Source: Saccharopolyspora spinosa NRRL 18395
Lineage (GTDB): Bacteria > Actinomycetota > Actinomycetes > Mycobacteriales > Pseudonocardiaceae
Reading direction: 5' to 3'
DNA length: 64,000 bases
Assembly: GCF_000194155.1 (NCBI RefSeq)
Contig: NZ_GL877878.1
Span: 918,974-982,973 of the forward strand
Shown: piece after piece, positions 43,403 through 53,050 of the stretch
How positions within the stretch are numbered: the first letter of the stretch is position 1
Layout: the number at the start of each line of letters is the position of its first letter
Program-made: the position numbers and the translations under genes
Notes under the pieces: generated by a model
What the model saw: the letters and a program-made list of their open reading frames with translations, nothing else
What the model was told of the DNA's origin: nothing
The model's database searches: none

Positions 43403-43767
43403 GTTGCGTTCCCTTCGTCGCGAACCAACGGGCGGACCTGGGAGAGTGCGGACAACGGTCTTGGGTTGTTGCTCGGATGTCAATGCACGCCACCCGATTG
43501 TCGGCGCAGGGGAATCGGTGCCGGAGCGGCTATGACCGGCGGATTGTTGACGTCGTGTCAGTTCGGTCGGAGCGGGCTCGGCGGCCCCGCCCGGTCCACT
43601 GTGGTGATCGTCCCTGCGTCCTATGTAGACCACGGCGCTCCGCTGGTCGAACAACGTTACGAATCATGGGAAAACTCGGCGCGTCGTTGCTCGCCCTGCG
43701 GTGCCGCATGGGGGCTCATACGATGCCGAATGCGCCTCCTGGTCGGCGGGGATAGGAGGAGGGTTCG
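43403..43767. other. Divergent control region between mce and hopanoid operons
   Basis: No gene is supported. On the minus strand TTCGAC, 18 bases and TACATA (about 43650-43621) make a plausible fadD promoter. On the plus strand only the hpnC ribosome site AGGAGG (43754-43761 region) is clear. No strong palindrome for the mce TetR was found, apart from short GACCA...TGGTC arms near 43628-43650. Confidence 0.4.
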
Positions 43768-44676
43768 ATGGTCTTGTCGCTGCCTGATAGCGCGATGTCC
43801 GGCGGGGATTCCGAAAACTCGGACGGGATGCCACGTTCGGGTGACTTTCCGCGGAGTGCCGCGGTGCTCGCCCGGATGCGGTCGGAGAACTTCCCGGTCG
43901 CCGCCCGGATCCTGCCACACGGGCTGCGGCGGCACCTGCACGCCCTGTACGGCTTCTTCCGGCTGGTCGACTACGCCGGCGACGAGGCTCCCGGCAACCG
44001 CGCGGCGCTGCTCGACTTCCTCGAAATCGATCTCAAGCGCGCCTACCAGGGAACGGCTCGGATTCCGATGCTGCGTGCGCTGACACCGACGGTCGCCGAG
44101 TGTGCCATTCCGCACGAGGTGCTGGTCAAGTTGATCGACGCCAACCGGCAGGACCAGCAGGTGCGGCGCTACCGCAGCTTCCCGGACCTGCTCGACTACT
44201 GCGCCCTGTCCGCGAACCCGGTCGGGGAAGCGGTGCTGCACGTCTTCGGGCGGGCCGAACCCGCGCTGATCACGCTGTCCGACCGGATCTGCAGCGCGCT
44301 GCAGATCCTGGAGCACTGCCAGGACATCGCCGAGGACTACCGCCAGGACCGGGTGTACCTGCCGACCGACGACATGCAGCGCTTCGGCTGCGAGGAACCG
44401 GAACTGGTCGCCGACCGCGCCTCGACGATGCTCTGCGGGCTCGTGAAGTACGAAGTGGACCGCGCGCGCCGGATGCTCGACGCCGGCGCACCGCTGGTCA
44501 GGGAGCTGTCCGGGATGGCCCGGATAGCGGTAGCCGGTTATGTCGCGGGTGGACGTGCCACGGCGGCCGCGTTCGCAGCGGCGAAGCACGATCCGCTCGG
44601 CTTCGACGTGCGGCCGGGGCGGGGGCGAACCTTCGCCGAATGGGGGCGGTTGTACGTGTTGGGAGGCATCTGGTGA
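43768..44676 (+). CDS. hpnC: Squalene synthase HpnC
   Basis: A 302-residue trans-isoprenyl diphosphate synthase of the HpnC type. It has ENFPVAARILPHGLRRHLHALYGFFRLVDYAGDEA in pattern (first Asp-rich site DYAGD), NRQDQQVRRYRSFPDLLDYC and the second site EHCQDIAEDYRQDRVYLP. HpnC converts presqualene diphosphate to hydroxysqualene. AGGAGG lies before the ATG. It is the first gene of the hopanoid operon and overlaps hpnD by four bases. Confidence 0.93.
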   Translation: MVLSLPDSAMSGGDSENSDGMPRSGDFPRSAAVLARMRSENFPVAARILPHGLRRHLHALYGFFRLVDYAGDEAPGNRAALLDFLEIDLKRAYQGTARIPMLRALTPTVAECAIPHEVLVKLIDANRQDQQVRRYRSFPDLLDYCALSANPVGEAVLHVFGRAEPALITLSDRICSALQILEHCQDIAEDYRQDRVYLPTDDMQRFGCEEPELVADRASTMLCGLVKYEVDRARRMLDAGAPLVRELSGMARIAVAGYVAGGRATAAAFAAAKHDPLGFDVRPGRGRTFAEWGRLYVLGGIW

Positions 44677-45518
44677 CCGATTGGGCCCGGATCCGGGACG
44701 CCTACCTGGAGTGCGAGCAGATCACCCGGGAACAGGCGCGAAACTTCTCCTACGGGATCCGGCTGCTGCCCGGCCCGAAGCGGCGGGCGCTGTCGGCGGT
44801 CTACGCCTTCGCCCGCCGCGTGGACGACATCGGCGACGGCGACCTGCCGCGCGAGGAGAAGCTGCGGCGCCTGAAGCAGGCCCGCGAGGCGATCCACGCC
44901 GCCAGCATCGGCGCCGCTGACCCGGTGCTGGCGGCGCTGGCGGACTCGGCGGCGCGCCTGCCGGTGCCACTGGCGGCCTTCGACGAGCTCATCGACGGCT
45001 GCGAGGCCGATGTCCGCGGCGTGCGCTACGGCACCTTCGAGGAGCTGCTGAACTACTGCCGCTGCGTGGCCGGATCGATCGGGCGGCTGTCACTGGGCGT
45101 GTTCGGCACCATCGACCCGCCCACGGCCGAGCGACGCGCGGACGCGCTCGGTGTCGCGCTGCAGCTGACCAACATCCTGCGCGACATCCAGGAGGACCAG
45201 CTGGCCGGGCGGGTCTACCTGCCTGCCGAGGACCTCGAGAGGTTCGGCGTTCGGCTGGAGCCGGGCAACGGGCGGGCCGAGGACCCGGAGAGGTGGGACC
45301 GGCTGATCCGATTCCAGGCCGCCCGCGCCGAGCAGTGGTACGCCGAAGGGCTTCGGCTGCTGCCGATGCTCGACCGGCGCAGCCGGGCTTGCTGCGCGTC
45401 GATGGCGGGCATCTATCACGAACTGCTGGCCCGCATCGCCGCCGACCCGCGTGCGGACCTCGCTGTCCGGCTGGCGGAAGGCGGGCGTCGCGGCCCGGTC
45501 GCTGGCGGGGATGGCACC
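44673..45518 (+). CDS. hpnD: Presqualene diphosphate synthase HpnD, 3' end frameshifted into hpnE
   Basis: The catalytic part is intact: REQARNFSYGIRLLPGPKRR, the first Asp-rich site RRVDDIGDGD and the second NILRDIQEDQLAGRVYLP. It condenses two farnesyl diphosphates to presqualene diphosphate. The normal HpnD ending, SGWRKAGVAARSLAGMAP and stop TGA (45520-45522), is present in the +1 frame. The frame in use changes near 45450 after MAGIYHELLARIAADP. As sequenced, therefore, HpnD reads without a stop into HpnE, making one 735-residue frame (44673-46880). Ancestrally the two overlapped as GTGA. Confidence 0.85.
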
Positions 45519-46880
45519 GTGAGCCGGGGGCGCGTGGTGGTGGTCGGCGGCGGCTTGGCCGGGGTGACGGCGGCGCTGCGCTGCGCCGAACTGGGATTCG
45601 AGGTCGAGCTGCTGGAGACGCGCCCCAGGCTGGGCGGCGCGACTTACTCCTTCGTGCGCGGCGACCTCGTGGTGGACACCGGGCAGCACGTCTTCCTGCG
45701 CTGCTACACCGCCTACACCGGCCTGCTGCAGCGGCTCGGCGTCGCCGACTCGATCAGCGTGCAATCCCGGTTCCACGTCCCGGTGCTCAGCCCCGGCGGC
45801 CAGGCTTCGGTGCTGTGCCGCTGGAACCTCCCGGCACCGGCACACCTGACCCCGACGCTGCTTGGGTACCGGATGCTGACCGCGGCGGAACGGATGCGGG
45901 TGGCGCGCACCGCGCTGGCGCTTCGGCGGCTCGATCCGGCCGACCCCGCGCTGGACGACATCAGCCTCGGGCAGTGGCTGAGGCAGCGCGGCGAGTCGCC
46001 GCGCGCCGTCGATGCGCTGTGGGGGTTGTTGGCGTTGGCGGCGCTCAACGCCGAGCCCGCGGACGCGTCGATGGCGTTGGCGGCCAAGGTGTTCCGGTTC
46101 GGCGTGCTGGACACCACCGACAGCGCCGACATCGGGATTCCCCAGGTGCCGCTGGGACAATTGCATGGCGAAGCCGCCCACCGCACGTTGCTGGAAGCGG
46201 GTGTCGGCATCCGGCTCCGCTGCAAGGCTCGGGCGATCCGCCGCTCCGGCGAGGGTTTTCAGGTCCCGGTGCGCGAGAACACCGGGGAATCGGTGCTCAC
46301 CGCGGACTCGGTCGTCGTCGCGGTCCCGCACCGCGCGGCGGCGACGCTTGTGGCGGACCTCCCGATACCGGGCGTGGCGACGTGGGCGAAGCTGTCCGCA
46401 GCGCCGATCGTCAACGTGCACGTGCTCTACGACCGGCCGGTTACCAGCCTCGAGATGGCCGCTGTCCTGGACTCCCCGGTGCAATGGGTCTTCGACCGGA
46501 CATCCATCTCGGGCGCACCCCGCGGGCAGTACCTGGTCGTCTCGCTTTCCGCCGCCCAAAAGCACGTCCAGGCGCGCACCGATTACCTGCACGACCTGTT
46601 CATCCCCGCGCTGCGGCAGGTCTTCCCGCACGCCCGCAGCGCGCGGGTCCTCGACTTCTTCGTCACCCGCGAGCCCAGCGCGACCTTCCGGCAGGCGCCC
46701 GGCACCGGCGCGCTCCGGCCGCAGGCCCGCACCGCGGTGCCCGGCCTGGTGCTCGCCGGGGCGTGGACCGCCACCGGATGGCCCGACACGACGGAGGGAG
46801 CGGTGCTCAGCGGTACCCGCGCCGCCGAGGTAGTGGATCTGGACCAGCGCTCGCAACACGGCGTGGAGGTGACCGCATGA
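45519..46880 (+). CDS. hpnE: Hydroxysqualene dehydroxylase HpnE
   Basis: About 453 residues from GTG at 45519. The N-terminal FAD-binding Rossmann motif is VVVVGGGLAGVTAALRCAELG, followed by LLETRPRLGGATYSF and GQHVFLRCYTAY. The C-terminal FAD segment is VPGLVLAGAWTATGWPDTTEGAVLSG. It reduces hydroxysqualene to squalene. The sequence is complete. Because the upstream hpnD stop is out of frame, it may be made as an HpnD-HpnE fusion or from its own GTG. It overlaps the next gene as ATGA. Confidence 0.92.
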   Translation: MSRGRVVVVGGGLAGVTAALRCAELGFEVELLETRPRLGGATYSFVRGDLVVDTGQHVFLRCYTAYTGLLQRLGVADSISVQSRFHVPVLSPGGQASVLCRWNLPAPAHLTPTLLGYRMLTAAERMRVARTALALRRLDPADPALDDISLGQWLRQRGESPRAVDALWGLLALAALNAEPADASMALAAKVFRFGVLDTTDSADIGIPQVPLGQLHGEAAHRTLLEAGVGIRLRCKARAIRRSGEGFQVPVRENTGESVLTADSVVVAVPHRAAATLVADLPIPGVATWAKLSAAPIVNVHVLYDRPVTSLEMAAVLDSPVQWVFDRTSISGAPRGQYLVVSLSAAQKHVQARTDYLHDLFIPALRQVFPHARSARVLDFFVTREPSATFRQAPGTGALRPQARTAVPGLVLAGAWTATGWPDTTEGAVLSGTRAAEVVDLDQRSQHGVEVTA

Positions 46881-47875
46881 CGACCGTTCTGCCACCAGCC
46901 CTGCAAACCGCCAGGGAAGCGGTGGATCCGGTGCTGCGCAACGCAGTGGACCGACTCGACCCGGACACCCGCCGGGTGTGCGAGTACCACTTCGGCTGGA
47001 GTGACGCCGACGGCTCCCCGGGCGGTGGTGGTGGCAAGGCCCTGCGGCCGGCGATGGTGCTGCTGTCCGCGCGCAGCGTTGCCACCGCGGGGGATCCGGT
47101 CGTCGCGGCGGCCGCGGTGGAACTCGTGCACAACTTCTCCCTGCTGCACGACGACGTGATGGACGGCGATACCTCCCGCCGCCACCGGGCGACCGCGTGG
47201 ACCGTCTTCGGAAAACCGGCAGCGCTGCTCGCCGGGGACGCGTTGCTGGCGCTGTCCAACGAGATCTTGCTGGAATCGCCGTCGCGCCATGCGGCGGCAG
47301 CGGCCCGGTCGCTGTCCATCGCGACCCGCGTCCTGATCGCCGGGCAGGCCGCCGACCTGGACTTCGAGTGCCGCGCCGAGGTCGGGCTCGACGAATGCCT
47401 GCAGATGGCGCACGACAAGACCGCCGCGCTGCTCGCCTGCGCCTCATCCATCGGCGCGCTCCACGTCGGCGCGCGGCGGGAAACCGTGGCCCGGCTGCAC
47501 GCCTACGGCACCGAACTGGGGATGGCCTTCCAGCTCGTCGACGACCTGCTCGGCCTGTGGGGCGACCCCGACGTCACCGGCAAGCCCGTGCTGTCCGACC
47601 TGCGAGCCCGCAAGAAGTCGGTGCCGGTCGTGCACGCGCTGAGCTCCGGGACCGCCGCCGGCGATCGGCTGCACCGGCTGTACGTGCAGGCCGAACCGCT
47701 CACCGAGGACCAGCTGCAGGAGGCCGCCGAAATGGTGCAGCGGGCCGGCTCGGCGGACTGGACCCGCCAGGAGTGCGAGCGGCGGCTGGCCGCCGCCGAC
47801 GAGTACTTGCCCGATGGCGACGCGACCGAGTCGTTGACCGAGCTGGCCGAGTTCATCGTACGGAGGAAGCTTTGA
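46877..47875 (+). CDS. Polyprenyl diphosphate synthase of the hopanoid operon
   Basis: A 332-residue trans-polyprenyl synthase. The substrate site is GGKALRPAMVLLSARS, the first Asp-rich motif is LLHDDVMDGD with RRHRATAW after it, and the second is FQLVDDLLGLWGD. It probably supplies farnesyl diphosphate (or geranylgeranyl diphosphate) to HpnD; chain length cannot be decided by eye. It starts inside the hpnE stop and ends four bases into shc. Confidence 0.9.
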   Translation: MTTVLPPALQTAREAVDPVLRNAVDRLDPDTRRVCEYHFGWSDADGSPGGGGGKALRPAMVLLSARSVATAGDPVVAAAAVELVHNFSLLHDDVMDGDTSRRHRATAWTVFGKPAALLAGDALLALSNEILLESPSRHAAAAARSLSIATRVLIAGQAADLDFECRAEVGLDECLQMAHDKTAALLACASSIGALHVGARRETVARLHAYGTELGMAFQLVDDLLGLWGDPDVTGKPVLSDLRARKKSVPVVHALSSGTAAGDRLHRLYVQAEPLTEDQLQEAAEMVQRAGSADWTRQECERRLAAADEYLPDGDATESLTELAEFIVRRKL

Positions 47876-49766
47876 CCGATCAGTTGCAGCAGCCCATCCG
47901 CACCGGAGTGGTTTCCGCGTCCGGCGCGCGAGCCGATGCCCGGACCGCGCTGGCCGCCGGCCGCGACTACCTGCTCTCCCTCCAGCACCCCGACGGCTGG
48001 TGGAAGGGCGAGCTGGAGACCAACGTGACGATGGACGTCGAGGACCTGTTGCTGCGGCAGTTCCTGGGCATCCGCACCGCCACCGAGACCGAGCAGGCCG
48101 CCCGCTGGATCCGCTCGCAGCAGCGCCCCGACGGCACCTGGGCAAACTTCTACGGCGGACCCGGCGACCTGTCCACCACGGTGGAGGCCTACACGGCGCT
48201 CAAGCTCGCCGGTGACGACGTCGACGCCGAGCACATGGCGGTGGCGCGCGACTGGATCCTGGCGTGTGGCGGGCTGGAGGCCACCCGGGTGTTCACCCGG
48301 ATCTGGTTGGCGCTGTTCGGCGAATGGTCCTGGGACGAACTCCCCGCGATGCCGCCGGAACTCGTGCTGCTGCCGAAGTGGTTCCCGCTGAACGTATCGG
48401 ACTGGGGGTGCTGGGCGCGGCAGACCGTCGTCCCGCTGACCGTGGTGTGCACGCTGCGACCATGCCGCAACCTCGGCATCGACGTGCGCGAACTGCGCAC
48501 CGGACGCGCGGCGGGGCAGGTCCGTCCACAGTGGTCGTGGAAGTACGGTTTCCACGCCCTGGACCGGGTTCTGCACGGCTACCACCGACGCCCGCTCAAG
48601 GGGCTGCGCAAGCACGCGATGCTGCGCGCGGCGGAGTGGATCGTGGCGCGGCAGGAAGCCGACGGCTCCTGGGGCGGGATCCAGCCGCCGTGGGTGTATT
48701 CGCTGCTGGCGCTGCACCTGCTCGGCTACCCGCTGGACCACCCGGTGCTGCGGCACGGGCTCGCCGGGTTGGAGGGTTTCCTGATCCGCGAGCAGACCCC
48801 GGCCGGTCCGGTGCGGCGGCTGGAGGCCTGCCAGTCCCCGGTGTGGGACACCGTGCTCGGCATGCAGGCGCTGCGCGATGCGGGGGTGCCCGCCGACCAC
48901 CTGTCGCTGCGCCGGGCGACTGATTTCCTGCGTCGGTGCGCCGCCCGAACCTGCCGCCCGGGGGCGGCTGGGCGTTCGAGTTCGACAACGACGGCTACCC
49001 GGACATCGACGACACCGCCGAAGCGCTGCTCGCGCTGAACCGGGTCGAGCACCCGGACCGGGAGGTGGTGCGTGGCGCCATCGAGCGTGGTGTCCGCTGG
49101 TTGCGCGGCATGCAGTCCCGAGACGGCGGCTGGGGCGCTTTCGACGCCGACAACACCCGGGCGCTGGCGCGCAAGCTGCCGTTCTGCGATTTCGGCGAGG
49201 TGATCGACCCGCCGTCGGCCGACGTGACGGCGCACGTGGTGGAGGCGCTGGCCGCGCTGGGGCACGACGATCGGGTGGTGCGACGGGGCGTGAAGTGGCT
49301 GCTGGACAACCAGGAGAAGGACGGGTCCTGGTTCGGCCGTTGGGGCGCGAACCACGTATACGGCACCGGAGCCGTGGTCCCGGCGCTGGTCCGGGCGGGC
49401 CTCGAACCCGATCACCGGGCACTGCGGCGGGCGGTGCGGTGGCTGGAACGCCACCAGAACGCAGACGGTGGCTGGGGCGAGGACCTGCGCTCCTACCGCG
49501 ACCCGAAGTGGATCGGCCGGGGCGATTCCACGGCGTCGCAAACCGGCTGGGCGTTGTTGGCGCTGCTGGCGGTGGGCCGGCACGGCACCGATGCGGTGCA
49601 GCGCGGCACGCAGTACCTGGCCCGCACCCAGCGGGTGGACGGCGGTTGGGACGAACCGCAGTTCACCGGCACCGGGTTCCCCGGCGACTTCTACATCAAC
49701 TACCACCTGTACCGGGTGATCTTCCCGCTCACCGCGCTCGGGCGGTACCAGCGTGCTGGGGACTGA
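47872..49766 (+). pseudogene. shc: Squalene-hopene cyclase, disrupted by deletion and frameshift
   Basis: The N-terminal part (47872 to about 48933) has the QW repeats and SHC landmarks: LQHPDGWWKGELETNVTMDVE, WARQTVVPLTVV, EADGSWGGIQPPWVYSLLAL. At 48930-48936 the frame changes, and about 11 codons found in other SHCs between the ATDFLR and VRRPNLPPGG segments are missing. The C-terminal part (48936-49766) is in another frame and holds the catalytic DxDD (YPDIDDTAE), FDADNTRALARKLPFCDFGE, GSWFGRWGANHVYGTG and the final FSINYHLYR-type segment. The two halves together make a full cyclase that would turn squalene into hopene. As read, the N-terminal frame stops at 49038. Either hopanoid synthesis is lost, or the deletion is an assembly fault. 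Confidence 0.85.
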
Positions 49767-49767
49767 G

Positions 49768-50400
49768 ATGACTGCGATGCGACTGCTGGTCTGCGCCCCG
49801 TTGGGCCTCGAAGCCCGAGCCCTCCAGGAGGCGCTTGGTCCTGGAACCGTGCGCCGCACGGGCTACGGGCGGCACCGCAGCGCCCGCAGCGCGGCTTCGC
49901 TTGCGGGGGCGGACTTCGACGTCTTGGTCGTCGCTGGTCTCGCCGGCGGGGTCGGCGCCGAGGTATGCACCGGCGATGTGATCGTGGCCGATGAGCTCCG
50001 CGGTCAGCGCGGCACCGTGCGCTGCCCAGCGGCACCGTCGTTGGCAGCGGAGTTGCGCCGCGCCGGGTTCCCGGTGCGGCGCGGGCCGATCGCCACTGCC
50101 GGTCGCGTGGTGCACGGCGCCCAACGTGCCGAGCTGGCCCGTGCTGGCGTGCTCGCCGTCGACATGGAGTCGGCATTGCTGGCCGAGGCAGCAGCGGGAC
50201 GTCCGCTCGGCGTCGTGCGGGTCGTGGTGGACACCGCACGGCAACCGCTGCTCCGGCCCGGCACGCCGGGTCGCGCGCTGACCGCGCTCGCCCGGCTGCA
50301 CGCCATCGGCTCGTGCCTGCCGCGGTGGGGCCGCACCGTCCTGCGGGATCGCACCGTCCCGCCCGAAATCCGATCCGCCGCACCCGAGGAGGTGTCCTGA
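49768..50400 (+). CDS. hpnG: Adenosylhopane nucleoside phosphorylase-like HpnG
   Basis: A 210-residue purine-nucleoside-phosphorylase-like protein. It has FDVLVVAGLAGGVGAEVCTGD (phosphorylase glycine-rich segment) and ARAGVLAVDMESALLAEAA, with the nucleobase-recognition MES. HpnG removes adenine from adenosylhopane to give ribosylhopane. The start ATG follows directly after the cyclase stop. It ends with TGATG sharing a base with hpnH. Confidence 0.88.
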   Translation: MTAMRLLVCAPLGLEARALQEALGPGTVRRTGYGRHRSARSAASLAGADFDVLVVAGLAGGVGAEVCTGDVIVADELRGQRGTVRCPAAPSLAAELRRAGFPVRRGPIATAGRVVHGAQRAELARAGVLAVDMESALLAEAAAGRPLGVVRVVVDTARQPLLRPGTPGRALTALARLHAIGSCLPRWGRTVLRDRTVPPEIRSAAPEEVS

Positions 50401-51401
50401 TGGGCATTCCGATGCGCCAGGCGATCCGCGTCGGCGCTTACCTGGTGAAGCAGAAGCTCGCGCGCCGCGAGAAGTTCGCCCTGACCTTGGAGCTGGAGCC
50501 GCTGTTCGCGTGCAACCTGGCCTGCGCGGGCTGCGGCAAGATCCAGCACCCGGCGAACGTGCTCAAGCAGCGGATGCCGGTCGAGCAGGCCGTCGCGGCG
50601 GTGGAGGAGTGCGGCGCGCCGGTGGTTTCCATCGCCGGCGGCGAGCCGCTGATGCACCCCGAGATCGAGCTCATCGTCGACGAGCTGGTCAGGCGCAAGA
50701 AGTTCGTCTACCTGTGCACTAACGCGCTGCTGCTGCCCCGCAAGATCGACAAGTTCCGGCCGTCGCCGTACTTCGCGTGGGCCGTGCACATCGACGGGCT
50801 GGAGGAGCGGCACGACGAGTCGGTGTGCAAGCAGGGCGTGTTCGCGCAAGCGGTGGACAACGTCAAGGAGGTCCAGCGGCGCGGGTTCCGGGTGACCACC
50901 AACTCGACGTTCTTCACCTCCGACACCCCGCAGTCGGTCATCGAGGTGCTGGAGTACCTCAACAACGACCTCCGGGTCGACCAGATGATGCTCTCGCCGG
51001 CCTACGCCTACGACAAGGCACCCGACCAGGAGCATTTCCTGGGCGTGACGGAGACCCGCGAGCTGTTCCGGAAGGTCTTCGCCGACGGGCGACGCAAGAA
51101 GTGGCGTTTCAACCACTCGCCGCTGTTCCTGGACTTCCTGGAGGGCAAGGTCGACTTCCAGTGCACGGCCTGGGCCATCCCGTCGTACTCGTTGTACGGC
51201 TGGCAGCGGCCGTGCTACCTGATGAACGACGGATACGTGGGGAGCTACCAGGAGCTGCTGGCCGACACCGACTGGTCCGCCTACGGGCGCGGCCGTGATC
51301 CGCGTTGCGCCAACTGCATGGCGCACTGCGGCTACGAACCGACCGCCGTGCTGGCGACTATGGGCTCGCTGCGCGAGTCGATCCGCGCGTTGCGCGGGTG
51401 A
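50400..51401 (+). CDS. hpnH: Adenosylhopane synthase HpnH (radical SAM)
   Basis: A 333-residue radical-SAM protein. The 4Fe-4S motif CNLACAGCGK (CxxxCxxC) is near residue 37, then VSIAGGEPLMHPEIE, the SAM-binding GGE, and YFAWAVHIDGLEERHDESVC. A C-terminal DPRCANCMAHCGYEP Cys cluster is also typical. It adds 5'-deoxyadenosine to diploptene. GAGGAGG lies before the ATG. It is the last gene of the operon and converges with the short-chain dehydrogenase ten bases on. Confidence 0.94.
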   Translation: MGIPMRQAIRVGAYLVKQKLARREKFALTLELEPLFACNLACAGCGKIQHPANVLKQRMPVEQAVAAVEECGAPVVSIAGGEPLMHPEIELIVDELVRRKKFVYLCTNALLLPRKIDKFRPSPYFAWAVHIDGLEERHDESVCKQGVFAQAVDNVKEVQRRGFRVTTNSTFFTSDTPQSVIEVLEYLNNDLRVDQMMLSPAYAYDKAPDQEHFLGVTETRELFRKVFADGRRKKWRFNHSPLFLDFLEGKVDFQCTAWAIPSYSLYGWQRPCYLMNDGYVGSYQELLADTDWSAYGRGRDPRCANCMAHCGYEPTAVLATMGSLRESIRALRG

Positions 51402-51411
51402 CCGGCCGCAG

Positions 51412-52137
51412 TCAGCCGAAGCGGCGGGCGAGGCGGTGGAAGGTGCCGGGCAGCAAGCCCTGCAGCCGGGCGGGCGCGATGAGCCACTTTGGGACGAACA
51501 CCTCTTCCGCGTCCCGCTCCACGCCGCGCACCAGAGCCGCGGCCACTTCCTGCGGGCTGACCATGCGCGGGAAGCGGCGGTCGTAGCGTCGCCCGGCGAA
51601 GAAGGGCGTGCGGACCGCGCCGGGGAACACCGTGGTCACGCCGATCCCGTCGCGGTTGCGGAGGCTCGCGCCGAAGGCCCGCAAGCCCGCTTTGGTCGCC
51701 GAGTAGACCGCCTCGCCGGGCACGCCCACCACGGCGATCGAGGCGACGAACACGACGTGCCCGCACCGCCGCCGCAGGTCGGGGAGCGCCGCGCGGGTCA
51801 GCAGCATCGGCGCGGTCAGGTTCACCGCCGTCAGGGCCTCGATCCGCTCCGGCGGCATCGCGCTCAGGTCGCCGGCCCAGCCGATGCCCGCGCTGTGCAC
51901 CAGCAGATCGACCTCGCGGGCGGCCGCGGCGGCCCGGTCGAGCCCGGTCGGATAGGTCAGGTCGGCGGGCACCGGTTCGCCGCCGGTGCGCTCGGCGACC
52001 TCGGCAAGCCGCTGCTCGTCGCGGCCGACCAGCACGACCCGGCACCCTAGCGAGCTCAGCTCGGCGGCGGTCGCCGCGCCGATGCCCGAGGACGCACCCG
52101 TCACCAGCGCGGTGCGCCCGCGCACCGTCAGCCCCAC
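51412..52137 (-). CDS. Short-chain dehydrogenase/reductase
   Basis: A 241-residue classical SDR. The cofactor site is TALVTGASSGIGAATAAELS with an Arg in VLVGRDEQ suggesting NADP(H). The catalytic residues are Ser in FVASIAVVG and the Tyr-x-x-x-Lys YSATKAG. VFPGAVRTPFF closes the fold. It is the third gene of the operon with the glycosyltransferase/acyltransferase fusion and the DMT gene, overlapping the latter by ten bases. The C-terminal LIAPARLQGLLPGTFHRLARRF is common in SDRs tied to lipid or wax metabolism. Confidence 0.88.
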   Translation of the reverse strand: MGLTVRGRTALVTGASSGIGAATAAELSSLGCRVVLVGRDEQRLAEVAERTGGEPVPADLTYPTGLDRAAAAAREVDLLVHSAGIGWAGDLSAMPPERIEALTAVNLTAPMLLTRAALPDLRRRCGHVVFVASIAVVGVPGEAVYSATKAGLRAFGASLRNRDGIGVTTVFPGAVRTPFFAGRRYDRRFPRMVSPQEVAAALVRGVERDAEEVFVPKWLIAPARLQGLLPGTFHRLARRFG

Positions 52138-53050
52138 GACGAATCCGTCGTGCCGTCGTTGCGCTCGCGTTCCTCCATCGCCCGGCGCAGCTGCTCGCCC
52201 CGGCGAGTCAGCACCACGATCCCGCCGATGATCACCACGACGGAGATCACCTCGCCGACCAGGATCGTGGGGGAGGACTCGATACGCTCGCCCAGCCAGT
52301 TCACCCCGATCGCGGCCGCCACCAGCGGATCCACCGTGGTGATCACGGCCAGCGGGGGCGACATCAACCGGCCTCGCTGGAAGGTCTGCTGGCTCAGCAG
52401 GACCCCATCGGCCCGATCACGCACACCGCGTACAGCGACCAGTGGTGAAACGGCTCGGCGAGCCCGCCGCTGCGGAAGTGCCCAGCCACGACCTTGATCA
52501 GACCGGCGGGGACGTAGAACACGCCGGTGCCCCCAGCCATGCCGATCACCCCGACCTCGCCGGGCAGCCACCGCGCGGCCAGCAGCGAGACCACTATGAG
52601 CAGCCCGAGCGTCAGCGCCAACGGCACGATCGACGCCCCGGTGAACTCGTTACCCTGCCCGGACGGCCGCCCCAGCACCAGGAACGCGGACAGTCCGCCG
52701 ACGCAGGCCAGCCCGCCCAGCGCCAGCACCAGGTCCAGCTTGCGGTGCGCCAGCCATGCCGCGAACGCCGCGCCGAAGAGCACCGAGGTCACCAGCAACG
52801 GCTGCACCAGCACCAGCGGGCCGAAGGCCAGCGCCACCACCTGCAGCGACAGCCCGATGATCACGGTGCCGATGCTGAGCACCCAGATCGGCTTGCGGAC
52901 GAGGTCGAACAGCAAGCGGGGGCTCATCGTGCGCACCTTCGGCACCTGCTTGGTGACGCGGTGCTGGATCGCGCTGGCCAGCCCGAAGCTGGCCGCACCT
53001 AGGACGGCCGCCGGAACGGCCACGACGAGCACGGTGCCCTGCGCGCTCAC
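52128..53050 (-). pseudogene. DMT/EamA-like transporter with one missing base
   Basis: A DMT-superfamily protein of about 306 residues, ten membrane segments. The N-terminal frame (from GTG 53050) reads VAVPAAVLGAASFGLASAIQ through LYAVCVIGPMG and then meets a stop. In another frame the protein continues FLLSQQTFQRGRLMSPPLAV-like, with TTVDPLVAAAIGVNWLGERI, to the stop at 52128. Around 52395-52405 the minus strand has GGGG where one more G would restore ATG-GGG-GTC-CTG-CTG. This is the classic pattern of a homopolymer sequencing error, so the gene may be intact. It overlaps the fusion gene as GTGA. Confidence 0.8.

Noticed and set aside
44100-44672. Extending the hpnD frame upstream through hpnC
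   Set aside because: That part is the shadow of hpnC in another frame; the GTG at 44673 with the 4-base overlap is the real start.
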